A stretch of DNA of 64,000 nt from an uncultured Clostridia bacterium (lineage in GTDB: Bacteria; Bacillota; Clostridia; Christensenellales; Aristaeellaceae): NCBI GenBank assembly GCA_934621505.1, contig CAKTUU010000008.1, forward strand, positions 3,199 through 67,198, given 5' to 3'. Below are positions 32,730 to 41,348 of this stretch, one piece after another. The notes under the pieces were generated by a model. It saw only the letters and a list, made by a program, of their open reading frames with translations. It was not told the origin of the DNA and searched no databases. Within the stretch, counting starts at the first letter, position 1, and each line of letters opens with the position of its first letter. Position numbers and translations under genes: made by a program.

Positions 32730-33674
32730 TTATTCGTCGCTGGGGCGCAGGGACAGATTCAGCACTTCGAGCTTCTGCTCTACTTCCTCCAGACTCTTGC
32801 GGCCCAGATTGCGCACCTTCATCATGTCCTCCTGGTTACGCTGCACCAGCTCGGCAACTGTATTGATGCCGGCGCGCTTCAAGCAGTTGTAGGCGCGCAC
32901 GCTCAGGTCCAGTTCCTCGATGGTCATTTCGAGAACCTTTTCCTTCTTGTCGTCCTCCTGGTCGGTAAAGGTGACGGCGGTCACCTGATCGGTCAGGCCG
33001 ACAAACAGGCTCAGATGCTCGGTCAGGATCTTCGCAGCAAGGCTTACGGCCTCATCGGGATTCACGCTGCCATCGGTCCACACTTCCAGGGTCAGCTTGT
33101 CGTAGTCGGTGATCTGCCCAACACGGGTATCGGTGACTGCGTAGTTGACCTTGCGGATGGGGGTAAAGATGGAGTCGATCGGAATCACTCCGATGGGCAT
33201 GTTGGGATATTTGTTTTTATCGGCACTCACATAGCCGCGGCCCTTGTCGATGGTCAGCGTCATTTGCAGATGCGCGTCCTCGTTCAGGGTAGCGATGTGG
33301 GCGTCCGGGTCGACGAATTCCAATTCGTCATCCACGGCAATATCCCCGGCCTTTACTTCGGTGGGGCCCTTTACATCGAGTATAACGGTCTTGGGCTGAT
33401 CGGAATACAGCTTGGCCGACAAGGTCTTCAGGTTCAGGATGATTTCGCTTACGTCCTCGGTTACGCCGGGCACGGTGGAAAACTCATGCTGAATGCCTTC
33501 GATCTTGATGCTGGTAACGGCAACGCCGGGCAGAGAGCTAAGCAGCACACGGCGCAGGGCGTTGCCCAGCGTGTTGCCAAAGCCACGCTCCAAAGGCTCG
33601 ATGACAAATTTGCCATAGGAACCATCGGGGCTGAGCTCCGCACAGTCGATGCGCGCTTTTTCGATTTCGATCAT
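32730..33674 (-). CDS. rpoA: RNA polymerase alpha subunit
   Basis: This 314-residue protein nucleates RNA polymerase assembly. The N-terminal domain (1-230) contains the dimerisation motif GFGNTLGNALRRVLLSSLPG. The C-terminal domain (about 245-305) has two helix-hairpin-helix motifs (ELDLSVRAYNCLKRAGINTVAEL and VRNLGRKSLEEV) that bind UP elements and activators. It lies between rpsD and rplQ in the alpha operon. Confidence 0.99.
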   Translation of the reverse strand: MIEIEKARIDCAELSPDGSYGKFVIEPLERGFGNTLGNALRRVLLSSLPGVAVTSIKIEGIQHEFSTVPGVTEDVSEIILNLKTLSAKLYSDQPKTVILDVKGPTEVKAGDIAVDDELEFVDPDAHIATLNEDAHLQMTLTIDKGRGYVSADKNKYPNMPIGVIPIDSIFTPIRKVNYAVTDTRVGQITDYDKLTLEVWTDGSVNPDEAVSLAAKILTEHLSLFVGLTDQVTAVTFTDQEDDKKEKVLEMTIEELDLSVRAYNCLKRAGINTVAELVQRNQEDMMKVRNLGRKSLEEVEQKLEVLNLSLRPSDE

Positions 33675-33726
33675 TCGTTTTACCCTCCTGTTTCAAGCCA
33701 CTTGGTTGAGGGAGTAACGCCTCATC

Positions 33727-34326
33727 CTAACGAGAGTAGAACTCGACGATCATGTTTTCCTGTACCTCAAAGTCGATATCGTCCCGCTGGGGCAATTCAA
33801 CCACGGTACCGGTCAAATTCTGGGCGTCAAAATTGAGCCACTTGGGGGTCACCACGCTGGTGCCCTCCCGCAGCGCTTTGAACATTTCAAGCTGGCTGCT
33901 CTGCTGGCGCACGGTAATGACGTCGCCCTTCTTTACAATGTAGGAAGGAATGTCCACCTTGTGGCCGTTTACCAGCAGGTGGCCATGGTTGACAATCTGG
34001 CGGGCCATGCGGCGGGTCTTGCCCAGGCCCAGGCGGTACGCCACGTTATCCAGGCGCAGCTCCAGCAGACGCAGCATGTTGTCGCCGGTGATGCCCTTCA
34101 TGTGGGTGGCCTTCAGATAATATTTATGGAACTGCTTTTCCAGCACGCCATAAATGAACTTAACCTTTTGCTTTTCCTTCAGCTGTGCGCCATACTCGGA
34201 CACCTTGCGGCGGCGGTTGGTGCCGCCGGGGTTGCGGGTAGACTTTTTATTGGCATATCCCATCGTGGCAGGAGATACGTCAAAGCTCCTGCACTTCTTG
34301 GCAATAGGCTGTTTGTTGGTAGCCAT
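33727..34326 (-). CDS. rpsD: 30S ribosomal protein S4
   Basis: This 199-residue primary 16S rRNA-binding protein has the S4 RNA-binding domain (LRLDNVAYRLGLGKTRRMARQIVNHGHLLVNG). In several bacteria S4 represses its own operon by binding a folded leader. The alpha operon here begins with a folded leader at 35172-35387, so S4 is a candidate repressor. The N-terminus lacks the zinc-binding cysteine cluster seen in some S4 paralogues (only one Cys near residue 12). Confidence 0.98.
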   Translation of the reverse strand: MATNKQPIAKKCRSFDVSPATMGYANKKSTRNPGGTNRRRKVSEYGAQLKEKQKVKFIYGVLEKQFHKYYLKATHMKGITGDNMLRLLELRLDNVAYRLGLGKTRRMARQIVNHGHLLVNGHKVDIPSYIVKKGDVITVRQQSSQLEMFKALREGTSVVTPKWLNFDAQNLTGTVVELPQRDDIDFEVQENMIVEFYSR

Positions 34327-34352
34327 TGAATATTGTCCTCCTTACTGTTACC

Positions 34353-34754
34353 TTACACGCGGCGACGCTTGGGCGGACGGCATCCGTTGTGCGGGATGGG
34401 CGTAACGTCCTTGATCATGTTCACTTCCAGACCGGCGGCCTGCAGACTGCGGATAGCGGCTTCACGTCCGGAGCCGGGGCCCTTGACGTACACTTCCACG
34501 GTCTTCAGACCAAATTCCATAGCAGCCTTGGCGGCCGTCTCGGCGGCCATCTGAGCGGCGAAGGGAGTGGACTTCTTGCTTCCGCGGAAGCCCAAACCAC
34601 CGGCGGAAGCCCAGCTGAGGGCGTTGCCATTGGTATCGGTCAGGGTAACGATGGTATTGTTAAAGGAAGAACGGATGTGCGCAGCGCCACGCTCAACGAG
34701 CTTCTTCTCACGACGCTTGCGCGAAACCTTCTTGAGTTTTTGCTTGGGTGCCAT
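34353..34754 (-). CDS. rpsK: 30S ribosomal protein S11
   Basis: This 133-residue protein shows the family core AAHIRSSFNNTIVTLTDTNGNALSW and the C-terminal DVTPIPHNGCRPPKRRRV. It sits in the ribosomal platform. It is placed between rpsM and rpsD, as usual. Confidence 0.99.
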   Translation of the reverse strand: MAPKQKLKKVSRKRREKKLVERGAAHIRSSFNNTIVTLTDTNGNALSWASAGGLGFRGSKKSTPFAAQMAAETAAKAAMEFGLKTVEVYVKGPGSGREAAIRSLQAAGLEVNMIKDVTPIPHNGCRPPKRRRV

Positions 34755-34793
34755 TGCTGTTCATCCCTCCATGCTATTCAAGCATACGTTGTT

Positions 34794-35171
34794 TTACTTG
34801 GTGGCCTTCTTCTTGCCGGCGATGGTGCGCTTGGGACCCTTGCGGGTACGCGCGTTGTTCTTGGTGTTCTGACCGCGAACGGGCAGGTTGCGACGGTGGC
34901 GGACGCCACGGTAGCAGCCGATTTCCACCAGACGTTTGATGTTCAGGGAGACCTCACGACGCAGGTCGCCTTCCACCTTGACGTGATGCTCGATGTACTC
35001 ACGGAGCTTGCTGACTTCGTTTTCGGTAAGGTCCTTCACGCGGGTATCGGGATTGATCTCGGTTTCGGCCAGAATCTGCTTGGACGTTGCCACGCCGATG
35101 CCGAAGATGTAGGTCAAGCCGATTTCCACACGCTTTTCTCTGGGCAGGTCAACACCCGCAATACGTGCCAT
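34794..35171 (-). CDS. rpsM: 30S ribosomal protein S13
   Basis: This 125-residue protein starts MARIAGVDLPREKRVEIGLTY and ends in the usual basic tail that contacts the P site. It is the first gene of the operon here. In most Bacillota rpmJ and infA lie directly upstream, but here a promoter and folded leader follow instead. The ATG has a GGAGGTG site. Confidence 0.99.
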   Translation of the reverse strand: MARIAGVDLPREKRVEIGLTYIFGIGVATSKQILAETEINPDTRVKDLTENEVSKLREYIEHHVKVEGDLRREVSLNIKRLVEIGCYRGVRHRRNLPVRGQNTKNNARTRKGPKRTIAGKKKATK

Positions 35172-35387
35172 GTGTGGTTACACCTCCATAGTATGTGCTC
35201 TCTTGAGCCGAGGGCCTCTTGAAGTTGGATGCGTCAACGTAGAGTGAGTGGAGCGTATCCCAAGGCCCCGCGCAGCCTTTGAGATCAGGACTGCGCTTTG
35301 ACAGTGCTGTTGGAGCGGTTCCGCCTATCCCGTGGTCACATGCCCGCAGGCACATGCAGCCGCCCACGGCTATACGCATACTCCAAC
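35172..35387 (-). promoter_or_regulatory. Folded 5' leader of the alpha operon (candidate r-protein autoregulatory RNA)
   Basis: The predicted transcript starts near 35387, exactly at GTTGGAG (35387-35381), which pairs with CTCCAAC (35315-35309). Inside, CCGTGG (35369-35364) pairs with CCACGG (35335-35330), with further short stems. A second domain pairs GGGCCTT (35268-35262) with AGGCCC (35217-35212), not far from the ribosome site. There is no credible gene in this 216-base leader and no rpmJ. Autoregulation by S4 or another encoded r-protein is the natural hypothesis. Confidence 0.55.
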
Positions 35388-35393
35388 TTTTGA

Positions 35394-35422
35394 ATTATCG
35401 CACAGAAAAACCAGGTTGTCAA
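35394..35422 (-). promoter_or_regulatory. Promoter of the alpha operon
   Basis: On the minus strand TTGACA (35422-35417) and GATAAT (35399-35394) are 17 bases apart. Confidence 0.85.
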
Positions 35423-35468
35423 CGGGTTTGCGCAAAACTTTTTGCCTGCCCGGAGGAATTTTTTTGTG

Positions 35469-35505
35469 AAAAACTGGCGTTTTGCCGTTTCAGGGGCAAA
35501 ACGCC
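35469..35505 (-). terminator. Terminator of serCA
   Basis: On the minus strand GGCGTTTTGCC (35505-35495) pairs with GGCAAAACGCC (35486-35476), followed by AGTTTTT. Confidence 0.88.
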
Positions 35506-35513
35506 GTCAGCCG

Positions 35514-36677
35514 TCAAAAAATGCGCACCCGCTTTACCCCGGGAAGGGCGTTCAGTTCGTTGGTTAAACGCCGGTCGGGCACGTCGCTGATTTCCAGCAC
35601 GGTTACAGCCACTTCGCCACGGCTTTTATTGATCATGTTATTGATGTTGATTTTGCGTGCGCCGATAGCGGCGGAAATTGCGCTGACCATCCCGGGCTCG
35701 TTGCCGTGAATCATCAAAACGCGGGTCCCCTCGGGCTGCCCCAGCAAAATTTCCGGCAGGTTTACGGAATTGCGGATTTGTCCAAACATTAGATAGTCCC
35801 GCAATTCGCAGGCCGCCATGGCGGCGCAGTTTTCCTCGCTCTCCGGGGTAGACGCGCCCAGGTGCGGAATGACCACGGCGTTCTTCATCACCAGTACTTC
35901 CTCCGTGGGAAAATCCGTTACATAGCCGGCGACCTTGCCGTTTTCCAATGCCGCCGCCAAATCGGCGGCATTGGCCAGCCCGGCCCGGCTGAAGTTCAGC
36001 AGGCGCACGCCATCCTTCATTTTGGCAATGGCATCCGCATTCAGCATCCCCTGGGTCGCGTTCGTCAGGGGCACATGCACCGTGATGTAATCGGCGTTTT
36101 TATAAATCTCCTCCACGCTGGCGGCATGCCGTATGGCACGGCTCAGGGACCAGGCGTTTTCCACGCTGATATACGGATCGTAGCCAATCACATTCATTCC
36201 CAGTCCCTGAGCCGCCGCGTTGGCTACGATGGCGCCGATGGCTCCCAGGCCAATAACGCCCAGCGTTTTCCCCCGTACCTCCGGACCGGCGAACCGGCTT
36301 TTGCCCTTTTCCGCCAATTCCGCCACATCAGGCCCGTCCCGAAGCGTTTTTGCCCATTCGATACCGCCCGCCACATTTCGGCTGCCCAGTATCAGGCCGC
36401 ATATCACCAGCTCGGCCACAGCGTTGGCGTTGGCGCCCGGGGTGTTAAACACGGCAACGCCCTGTGCGGTGCATTTTCCGATGGGAATGTTATTCACGCC
36501 GGCCCCCGCTCGCGCAATCGCCAGCAGCTGTTCTCCATAGTCCCAGTCGTGCAGATCCGCCGAGCGAACCAGCACGCCGTCGGGTATCGGTTCTTCCGGG
36601 CTGATCAGGTAGCCGTCCGCCGGCAGGTGCTGGCGAATTACGTCCGATATCTGGTTCATGGTCTTGATTTTATACAT
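35514..36677 (-). CDS. serA: D-3-phosphoglycerate dehydrogenase
   Basis: This 387-residue enzyme oxidises 3-phosphoglycerate, the first step of serine synthesis. It has the 2-hydroxyacid dehydrogenase fold with NAD-binding GLGAIG, the arginine and glutamate active-site blocks, and HLGAST. A short C-terminal ACT domain (about 318-387) may give feedback control by serine. It overlaps serC by one base (TGATG), so the two are translationally coupled. Confidence 0.95.
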   Translation of the reverse strand: MYKIKTMNQISDVIRQHLPADGYLISPEEPIPDGVLVRSADLHDWDYGEQLLAIARAGAGVNNIPIGKCTAQGVAVFNTPGANANAVAELVICGLILGSRNVAGGIEWAKTLRDGPDVAELAEKGKSRFAGPEVRGKTLGVIGLGAIGAIVANAAAQGLGMNVIGYDPYISVENAWSLSRAIRHAASVEEIYKNADYITVHVPLTNATQGMLNADAIAKMKDGVRLLNFSRAGLANAADLAAALENGKVAGYVTDFPTEEVLVMKNAVVIPHLGASTPESEENCAAMAACELRDYLMFGQIRNSVNLPEILLGQPEGTRVLMIHGNEPGMVSAISAAIGARKININNMINKSRGEVAVTVLEISDVPDRRLTNELNALPGVKRVRIF

Positions 36678-37750
36678 CAGCGATTCTCCCTTTCAAAGGT
36701 TTTCATCACATCGATCAGTTTTCGCACGCCCTCCATCGGCATCGCGTTATAAAGGCTGGCCCGCATGCCGCCCACGCTGCGGTGGCCCTTCAAGTTGACC
36801 AGACCGTTTTGGGCGGCGTATTTCACAAACGCGGCGTCCTTGTCCGCGTCGCCCGTCACGAAGGTTACGTTCATCAGGGAACGGCTTTCCCTGCGGGCCG
36901 TGGGCTTGAACAGCCTGCTTTCATCCAAATAATCGTACAAAAGTCCGGCCTTGTACCGGTTGCGCTCGTAAATAGCGGGCACGCCCCCCAGGTCCCTCAG
37001 CCACTCAAACACCAGCTTCGCCATATAAATTCCATAGGTATTGGGGGTATTCAGCATAGAATCGTTTTGGCTTTCCAAACCCCAATCCAGCAGCTTGGGG
37101 CAATAGGGCCTGGCATGACCCAGCAAATCCCGCCGCACAATCACGATGCACAGCCCGGCCGGACCAATATTTTTCTGAGCGCCCGCAAAAGCGACGCCAA
37201 ACCGGTTTATATCCATCGGCTCGGATAAGATGTTGGAGGACATATCCGCCGCCAGCGGCACGCTGCCCGTATCCGGCAGACGGGTCCAGCGGGTACCATA
37301 AATGGTGTTGTTGGTCGTCATATACACATAATCCGCAGTCGGGTCCAGGTCCAAATTTTCCGGAACATGGGAATAGCCTTCCTCCCGGGTGCTTCCCGCG
37401 ATATGGACGCCGCCATATTTCCGGGCTTCTTCCGCCGCCAGATGGGCAAAGTTGCCGCTGTCAATGTAATCCGCCCGGCCCGTCGTCATCAGGTTCAGGG
37501 GGACGGCGCTGAACTGCAGGGTGGCGCCGCCCTGCAAAAACAGAATGTCATACTCGTCCGATATCTGCATCAGCTGTTTCAGGAGAGCCTTTGTTTCACA
37601 AAAAATCTCCGTATACATGGTGCTGCGATGGCTCATCTCCATCACGCTCATGCCTTTACCGGGGTAACAGAGCAGCTCGCCGGCCGCCTTGCGCAAAACG
37701 CTTTCATCGATTACGGCTGGGCCTGCGGAAAAATTGAAGACGCGTTCCAT
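36677..37750 (-). CDS. serC: Phosphoserine aminotransferase
   Basis: This 357-residue PLP enzyme converts 3-phosphohydroxypyruvate and glutamate to phosphoserine. It starts with MERVFNFSAGPA, the family N-terminus, and the PLP lysine lies in AFAGAQKNIGPAG. AGGAGG sits 9 bases before ATG at 37750; a longer in-frame extension upstream has no family similarity. It heads the serCA operon. A serB phosphatase is not in the window. Confidence 0.96.
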   Translation of the reverse strand: MERVFNFSAGPAVIDESVLRKAAGELLCYPGKGMSVMEMSHRSTMYTEIFCETKALLKQLMQISDEYDILFLQGGATLQFSAVPLNLMTTGRADYIDSGNFAHLAAEEARKYGGVHIAGSTREEGYSHVPENLDLDPTADYVYMTTNNTIYGTRWTRLPDTGSVPLAADMSSNILSEPMDINRFGVAFAGAQKNIGPAGLCIVIVRRDLLGHARPYCPKLLDWGLESQNDSMLNTPNTYGIYMAKLVFEWLRDLGGVPAIYERNRYKAGLLYDYLDESRLFKPTARRESRSLMNVTFVTGDADKDAAFVKYAAQNGLVNLKGHRSVGGMRASLYNAMPMEGVRKLIDVMKTFERENR

Positions 37751-37929
37751 AGATAAAATCCTCCTGCCTTCCTGGTTTGGATCTGTGCGGGACATTTTTG
37801 CCCTATAGGCAGTTTTTGACCAGCTGCGATTAGCGTACGGGAAAACAGCAGTGCAGGCAATGTGTATTCTAGTCGTAAAGTTTTCCGAATCCGGCAAGAA
37901 TCTGTTCTTTTACTGTATTTCCCAAACGG

Positions 37930-37958
37930 TTGCGAAAAAGCGGCGGTCATGGTACAAT
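37930..37958 (+). promoter_or_regulatory. Promoter of the secreted-protein/GT2 genes
   Basis: TTGCGA (37930-37935) and TACAAT (37953-37958) are 17 bases apart, followed by AAAGGAGG and ATG 37998. Confidence 0.7.
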
Positions 37959-37997
37959 AATCATATATTCTGCCTGTTTTTTCAAAGGAGGAACGTC

Positions 37998-39176
37998 ATG
38001 TTGAACCGAATCGCAGCCGTTTTGCTGGCTCTCATGCTTTCCCTGTGTCCTTTGGCAGCCCTGGCCGAGGAGGACGGTACCTTCGCCACCTGCGTCATGA
38101 CGGAGGGTGCGGAAACCATCGATGTGTACAGCCTGTCCCGGCTGGAGGTTCCTCAGGGGCTGGAGTCGCTGTACGCCGCCATGTCCAACGCCTCCAACCG
38201 CGGCGACGTGTACATCACCCGCATGAAAAACGGTCTGGCGCTAATCAGCCTGGCCTGCCAGCCCCTGGACCAGTCCATGACCCCGCCTGACCTGCTGGAC
38301 CTGCTGCCGCAGATTCAGGAAAGCCTGACGGCGGAATTTCCCGGCATGAACCAGGACGAACTTTTTTCCGGGCTTCAGCAGCTGTTTGGCCGGGAAGTGC
38401 TGGCGCTTCAGGCCACCGTTCCCCTGACCGGCGACGATACCGCTTTGCTGATGGGCTTTGCCTTTCCCCGGAAAAGCGACATGATCGAGGTTTGGGCCGC
38501 CGTGCCCAACACCTATGCCGATTCTGACGCGCTGGCCTCCGACCAGACGGATTTGTGGAATTTCCTTGGATCGCTGGCCTTTACCACAGGCGAGGAAGCC
38601 CAAACGGCTGATTTGATGGAGCATGAAACCTATACCGACCCTGACGGCCTGTTCAGCGTGGGCCTGCCAGCCGGCTGTACCGTACTGACCGCCAATACCA
38701 CCCCGGAGCAGCTGGAAGCCGCCCGCCGCCAGTTTGAATCCGCCAACCCTGAAGGGGCCAGCCCGGTTTTCGACGACTTTGTGAAAGACATGCAGGATGA
38801 AAACGCCACCGTGGTGTTTTCGGCGGACTGGCAGTGCGCGCTGGAATTTTTCACAATCGAGGAGGAAGCGCTGTCCGGCCTTACCACCAGCTCGTTTTTG
38901 GGTCAGGCGGAGCAGATTACCCAAAAACTGACGGAAAAATATCAGTACGCCATGCACCTGCAAAGCGGCCGCCGTTTCCTGTCCGGCTTTGAGCATTCCC
39001 AGCTGTCCTACTGGGTTCGCCAGCAGGATTACAGCTTCCATCTGGATGTGCTGGCAACCATTACCGGTGAAAAGACCTTGCGGGAAATAGACCTGTATGC
39101 GCCCGCTTCGGGCTATGACACGGCTCAGCAGCAGGCCCTGCTGGAGCTGGTCGCTCAAACCCTGGAATACCGGTAG
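37998..39176 (+). CDS. Secreted protein of unknown function
   Basis: This 392-residue protein has a signal peptide (MLNRIAAVLLALMLSLCPLAALA, cleavage about residue 23) and an acidic mature part rich in Glu, Asp, Gln and Leu. Two roughly similar halves (about 30-185 and 195-392) each contain a segment with a predicted PsbP/Mog1-like mixed fold (for example YTDPDGLFSVGLPAGC), which occurs in several secreted Clostridia proteins. No catalytic motif is seen and I do not recognise a named family. A promoter and an AAAGGAGG site fix the start. A GT2 gene follows 32 bases later. Confidence 0.7.
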   Translation: MLNRIAAVLLALMLSLCPLAALAEEDGTFATCVMTEGAETIDVYSLSRLEVPQGLESLYAAMSNASNRGDVYITRMKNGLALISLACQPLDQSMTPPDLLDLLPQIQESLTAEFPGMNQDELFSGLQQLFGREVLALQATVPLTGDDTALLMGFAFPRKSDMIEVWAAVPNTYADSDALASDQTDLWNFLGSLAFTTGEEAQTADLMEHETYTDPDGLFSVGLPAGCTVLTANTTPEQLEAARRQFESANPEGASPVFDDFVKDMQDENATVVFSADWQCALEFFTIEEEALSGLTTSSFLGQAEQITQKLTEKYQYAMHLQSGRRFLSGFEHSQLSYWVRQQDYSFHLDVLATITGEKTLREIDLYAPASGYDTAQQQALLELVAQTLEYR

Positions 39177-39208
39177 TCAGCCGTAAGCAAGAAAAGAGGA
39201 CTCGTCCC

Positions 39209-40132
39209 ATGAAAACCCTAAGCGTCATTATTCCCTGCCTGAACGAGCAGGAAGCGGTTCCCCTGTTTTATCAGGCTTTTTTGAAGGAAACCCGGGGCAT
39301 GCCGGTTCAGTTTGAATTCTGGTTTATCGACGATGGCAGCACCGACGGCACCCTGAGCGCCTTTCGCGCCCTGCAGGCGGCGGACCCCCGGGTGCATTAC
39401 ATCTCCTTTTCCCGCAATTTTGGCAAGGAAAGCGCCATGTACGCGGGCATGGAAGCCGCCACAGGCGATTATGTGGCCATTATGGACGTGGACCTGCAGG
39501 ACCCGCCCCATCTGCTGAAGGATATGCTGCACGGCATCGAGCAGGAGGGCTATGACTGTGTGGGCAGCCGCCGGGTAACCCGCGTTGGCGAACCCAAGCT
39601 GCGCAGCTTTTTCGCCCGCCTGTTTTACCGGCTGATTAACCGCATCAGCAAAACCGAGGTGGTGGACGGGGCCCGGGATTTTCGCCTGATGACCCGGCAA
39701 ATGGTGGACAGCATTTTGACCCTGCCGGAGGTCAGCCGCTTTTCCAAGGGCATTTTCAGCTGGGTGGGCTACCGCACCAAATGGCTGGAATATGAAAATG
39801 TGGAGCGGGTAGCGGGCGAAACCAAGTGGTCCTTCTGGAAACTGCTTTTATACTCGCTGGACGGCATCGTGGGCTTTTCCACCGCGCCGCTGGCCATTGC
39901 GTCCATCATGGGTTTTTTCTTCTGTCTGCTGGCGTTTATTCTCATTTTGTACTTCTTCTTTAAGACCCTTATCTGGGGCGACCCTGTGGCAGGCTTCCCT
40001 GCCACCATCTGCATCATTTTGCTGCTGGGGGGCATTCAGCTGTTCTGCATCGGCATTCTGGGGCAGTATTTAAGCAAAACCTATCTGGAAACCAAGCGCC
40101 GGCCCATCTACATCGCCCGGGAAAAGCGCTGA
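39209..40132 (+). CDS. GT2 glycosyltransferase, GtrB/DPM1-like, membrane-bound
   Basis: This 307-residue enzyme has a GT-A domain with DDGSTDGT and DVDLQDPP (donor and metal binding) and two C-terminal membrane helices (about 228-255 and 265-290). This is the layout of polyprenyl-phosphate glucosyl/mannosyl transferases, which load a sugar from a nucleotide donor onto undecaprenyl phosphate at the inner face of the membrane. The lipid-linked sugar is then used by GT-C enzymes, of which this window has two or three candidates. An AAAGAGGA site precedes ATG at 39209. Confidence 0.9.
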   Translation: MKTLSVIIPCLNEQEAVPLFYQAFLKETRGMPVQFEFWFIDDGSTDGTLSAFRALQAADPRVHYISFSRNFGKESAMYAGMEAATGDYVAIMDVDLQDPPHLLKDMLHGIEQEGYDCVGSRRVTRVGEPKLRSFFARLFYRLINRISKTEVVDGARDFRLMTRQMVDSILTLPEVSRFSKGIFSWVGYRTKWLEYENVERVAGETKWSFWKLLLYSLDGIVGFSTAPLAIASIMGFFFCLLAFILILYFFFKTLIWGDPVAGFPATICIILLLGGIQLFCIGILGQYLSKTYLETKRRPIYIAREKR

Positions 40133-40138
40133 TAGAAA

Positions 40139-40180
40139 CAAATCGCCCGCCTTTCCGTTGCAGGAAGGGCGGGCGATTTA
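40139..40180. terminator. Bidirectional terminator between GT2 and pfkA
   Basis: AAATCGCCCGCCTTTCC (40140-40156) pairs with GGAAGGGCGGGCGATTT (40163-40179), one weak pair, with A and T runs on the two sides. Confidence 0.9.
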
Positions 40181-40192
40181 TTTTGCTTTTGA

Positions 40193-41245
40193 TTACAGCG
40201 CGTTGATCAGCTCATAGGTTTCACGGTCAAAATGCTTCTTCATCAGCAGCGCGTCGGCAATGGGCATGTTAAATACGCGGCCGTGGCGAATGCCGATGGC
40301 CTGGTTGGTAATGCCCCGATTCAGCAGCTGCACGGCCAGATGACCCGCCTCAAAGGCAAAGGCGCTGTCCTGAGCGGTGGGCTGGGCGCCGCGCTGGGTA
40401 TAGCCAATCACGGTGGCGCGCACCTCGCTGCCGTTGCACTTGCGCTTCAGGATGCTGGCGACCCGCTCCGCGGTGATGGGCTCGCCGTCGTAAATCTTCT
40501 TGCCGTGGTCGTTCAGGAACTTGCGCCAGTCAAAGGCTTTCATGTTGTCCCAGCTGTTTTCGCTCATCACCAGAGTGGCGCGGGTGTTGCCCTTGGCAAT
40601 CAGGCTGTTCAGGCGGGTTGCCAGCGCGTCCATGTCCCATTCCATTTCCGGCACAACCACCATTTCAGCACCGGTGGCCATGGCGGTTTTCATGGCGATG
40701 TCGCCGCAGTGGCGGCCCATCACCTGCACCACGGCAGGCCGGTCGTGGCTGCGGCTGGTAGCACGGATGGAGCGAACCGCCTCCACGCACACGTTCACAG
40801 CCGTGTCAAAGCCCAAGGTGGACTCGGTATAACCCAGGTCGTTATCGATGGTGCCGGGAATGCCCACGCAGGGAATGCCCAGCTCGCACAGCTTCATAGC
40901 GCCGGTAAAGCTGCCGTCGCCGCCTATCACCACCAGAGCGTCAATGCCGATTTCCCGCAGGTTGGCGGCCGCCTTGCGGCGCACCTCCGGGTCCTTAAAC
41001 TCGTCGCAGCGGGCGGTACGCAAAAAGGTGCCGCGCTGGTCGGCAATATCCAGCACCGTTTCCAGGTCCAGTACGTCCAGGTCGTCCTCGGGCTTTTCGC
41101 TCAGGCCCAGCAGGCCGTTGTAGCCGCGCTTGATGCCCCACAGCTCAATCCCGTGCATAGCGGCGCAGCGTGCCACGCTGACCACCGCAGCGTTCATACC
41201 GGGGGCGTCGCCGCCGCTGGTCAAAATACCAATCTTCTTGATCAT
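40193..41245 (-). CDS. pfkA: ATP-dependent 6-phosphofructokinase
   Basis: This 350-residue glycolytic kinase has the start MIKKIGILTSGGDAPGMN, the ATP-type motif GGDGSFTGA and the catalytic PGTIDNDL with its aspartate. The glycine in GGDGS points to ATP rather than pyrophosphate as donor. It is about 30 residues longer than the E. coli enzyme, as in some Clostridia. AAGGAG lies 8 bases before ATG at 41245; a longer in-frame extension contains the promoter region. A TATACT -10 box lies at 41300-41295. Confidence 0.95.
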   Translation of the reverse strand: MIKKIGILTSGGDAPGMNAAVVSVARCAAMHGIELWGIKRGYNGLLGLSEKPEDDLDVLDLETVLDIADQRGTFLRTARCDEFKDPEVRRKAAANLREIGIDALVVIGGDGSFTGAMKLCELGIPCVGIPGTIDNDLGYTESTLGFDTAVNVCVEAVRSIRATSRSHDRPAVVQVMGRHCGDIAMKTAMATGAEMVVVPEMEWDMDALATRLNSLIAKGNTRATLVMSENSWDNMKAFDWRKFLNDHGKKIYDGEPITAERVASILKRKCNGSEVRATVIGYTQRGAQPTAQDSAFAFEAGHLAVQLLNRGITNQAIGIRHGRVFNMPIADALLMKKHFDRETYELINAL

Positions 41246-41348
41246 AACGATCACTCCTTCATCCGCTTTGCGCGGGTCAAAATTCCGCTTTGTCAGTATA
41301 CCACAGGTTTTGGAAAACGAAAAGTCCAAAACCCGGCTGCCTTTTCCC

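Noticed and set aside
35172..35380. rpmJ or infA hidden upstream of rpsM
   Set aside because: Translation of the leader gives no L36 or IF-1 sequence; the region folds as RNA.
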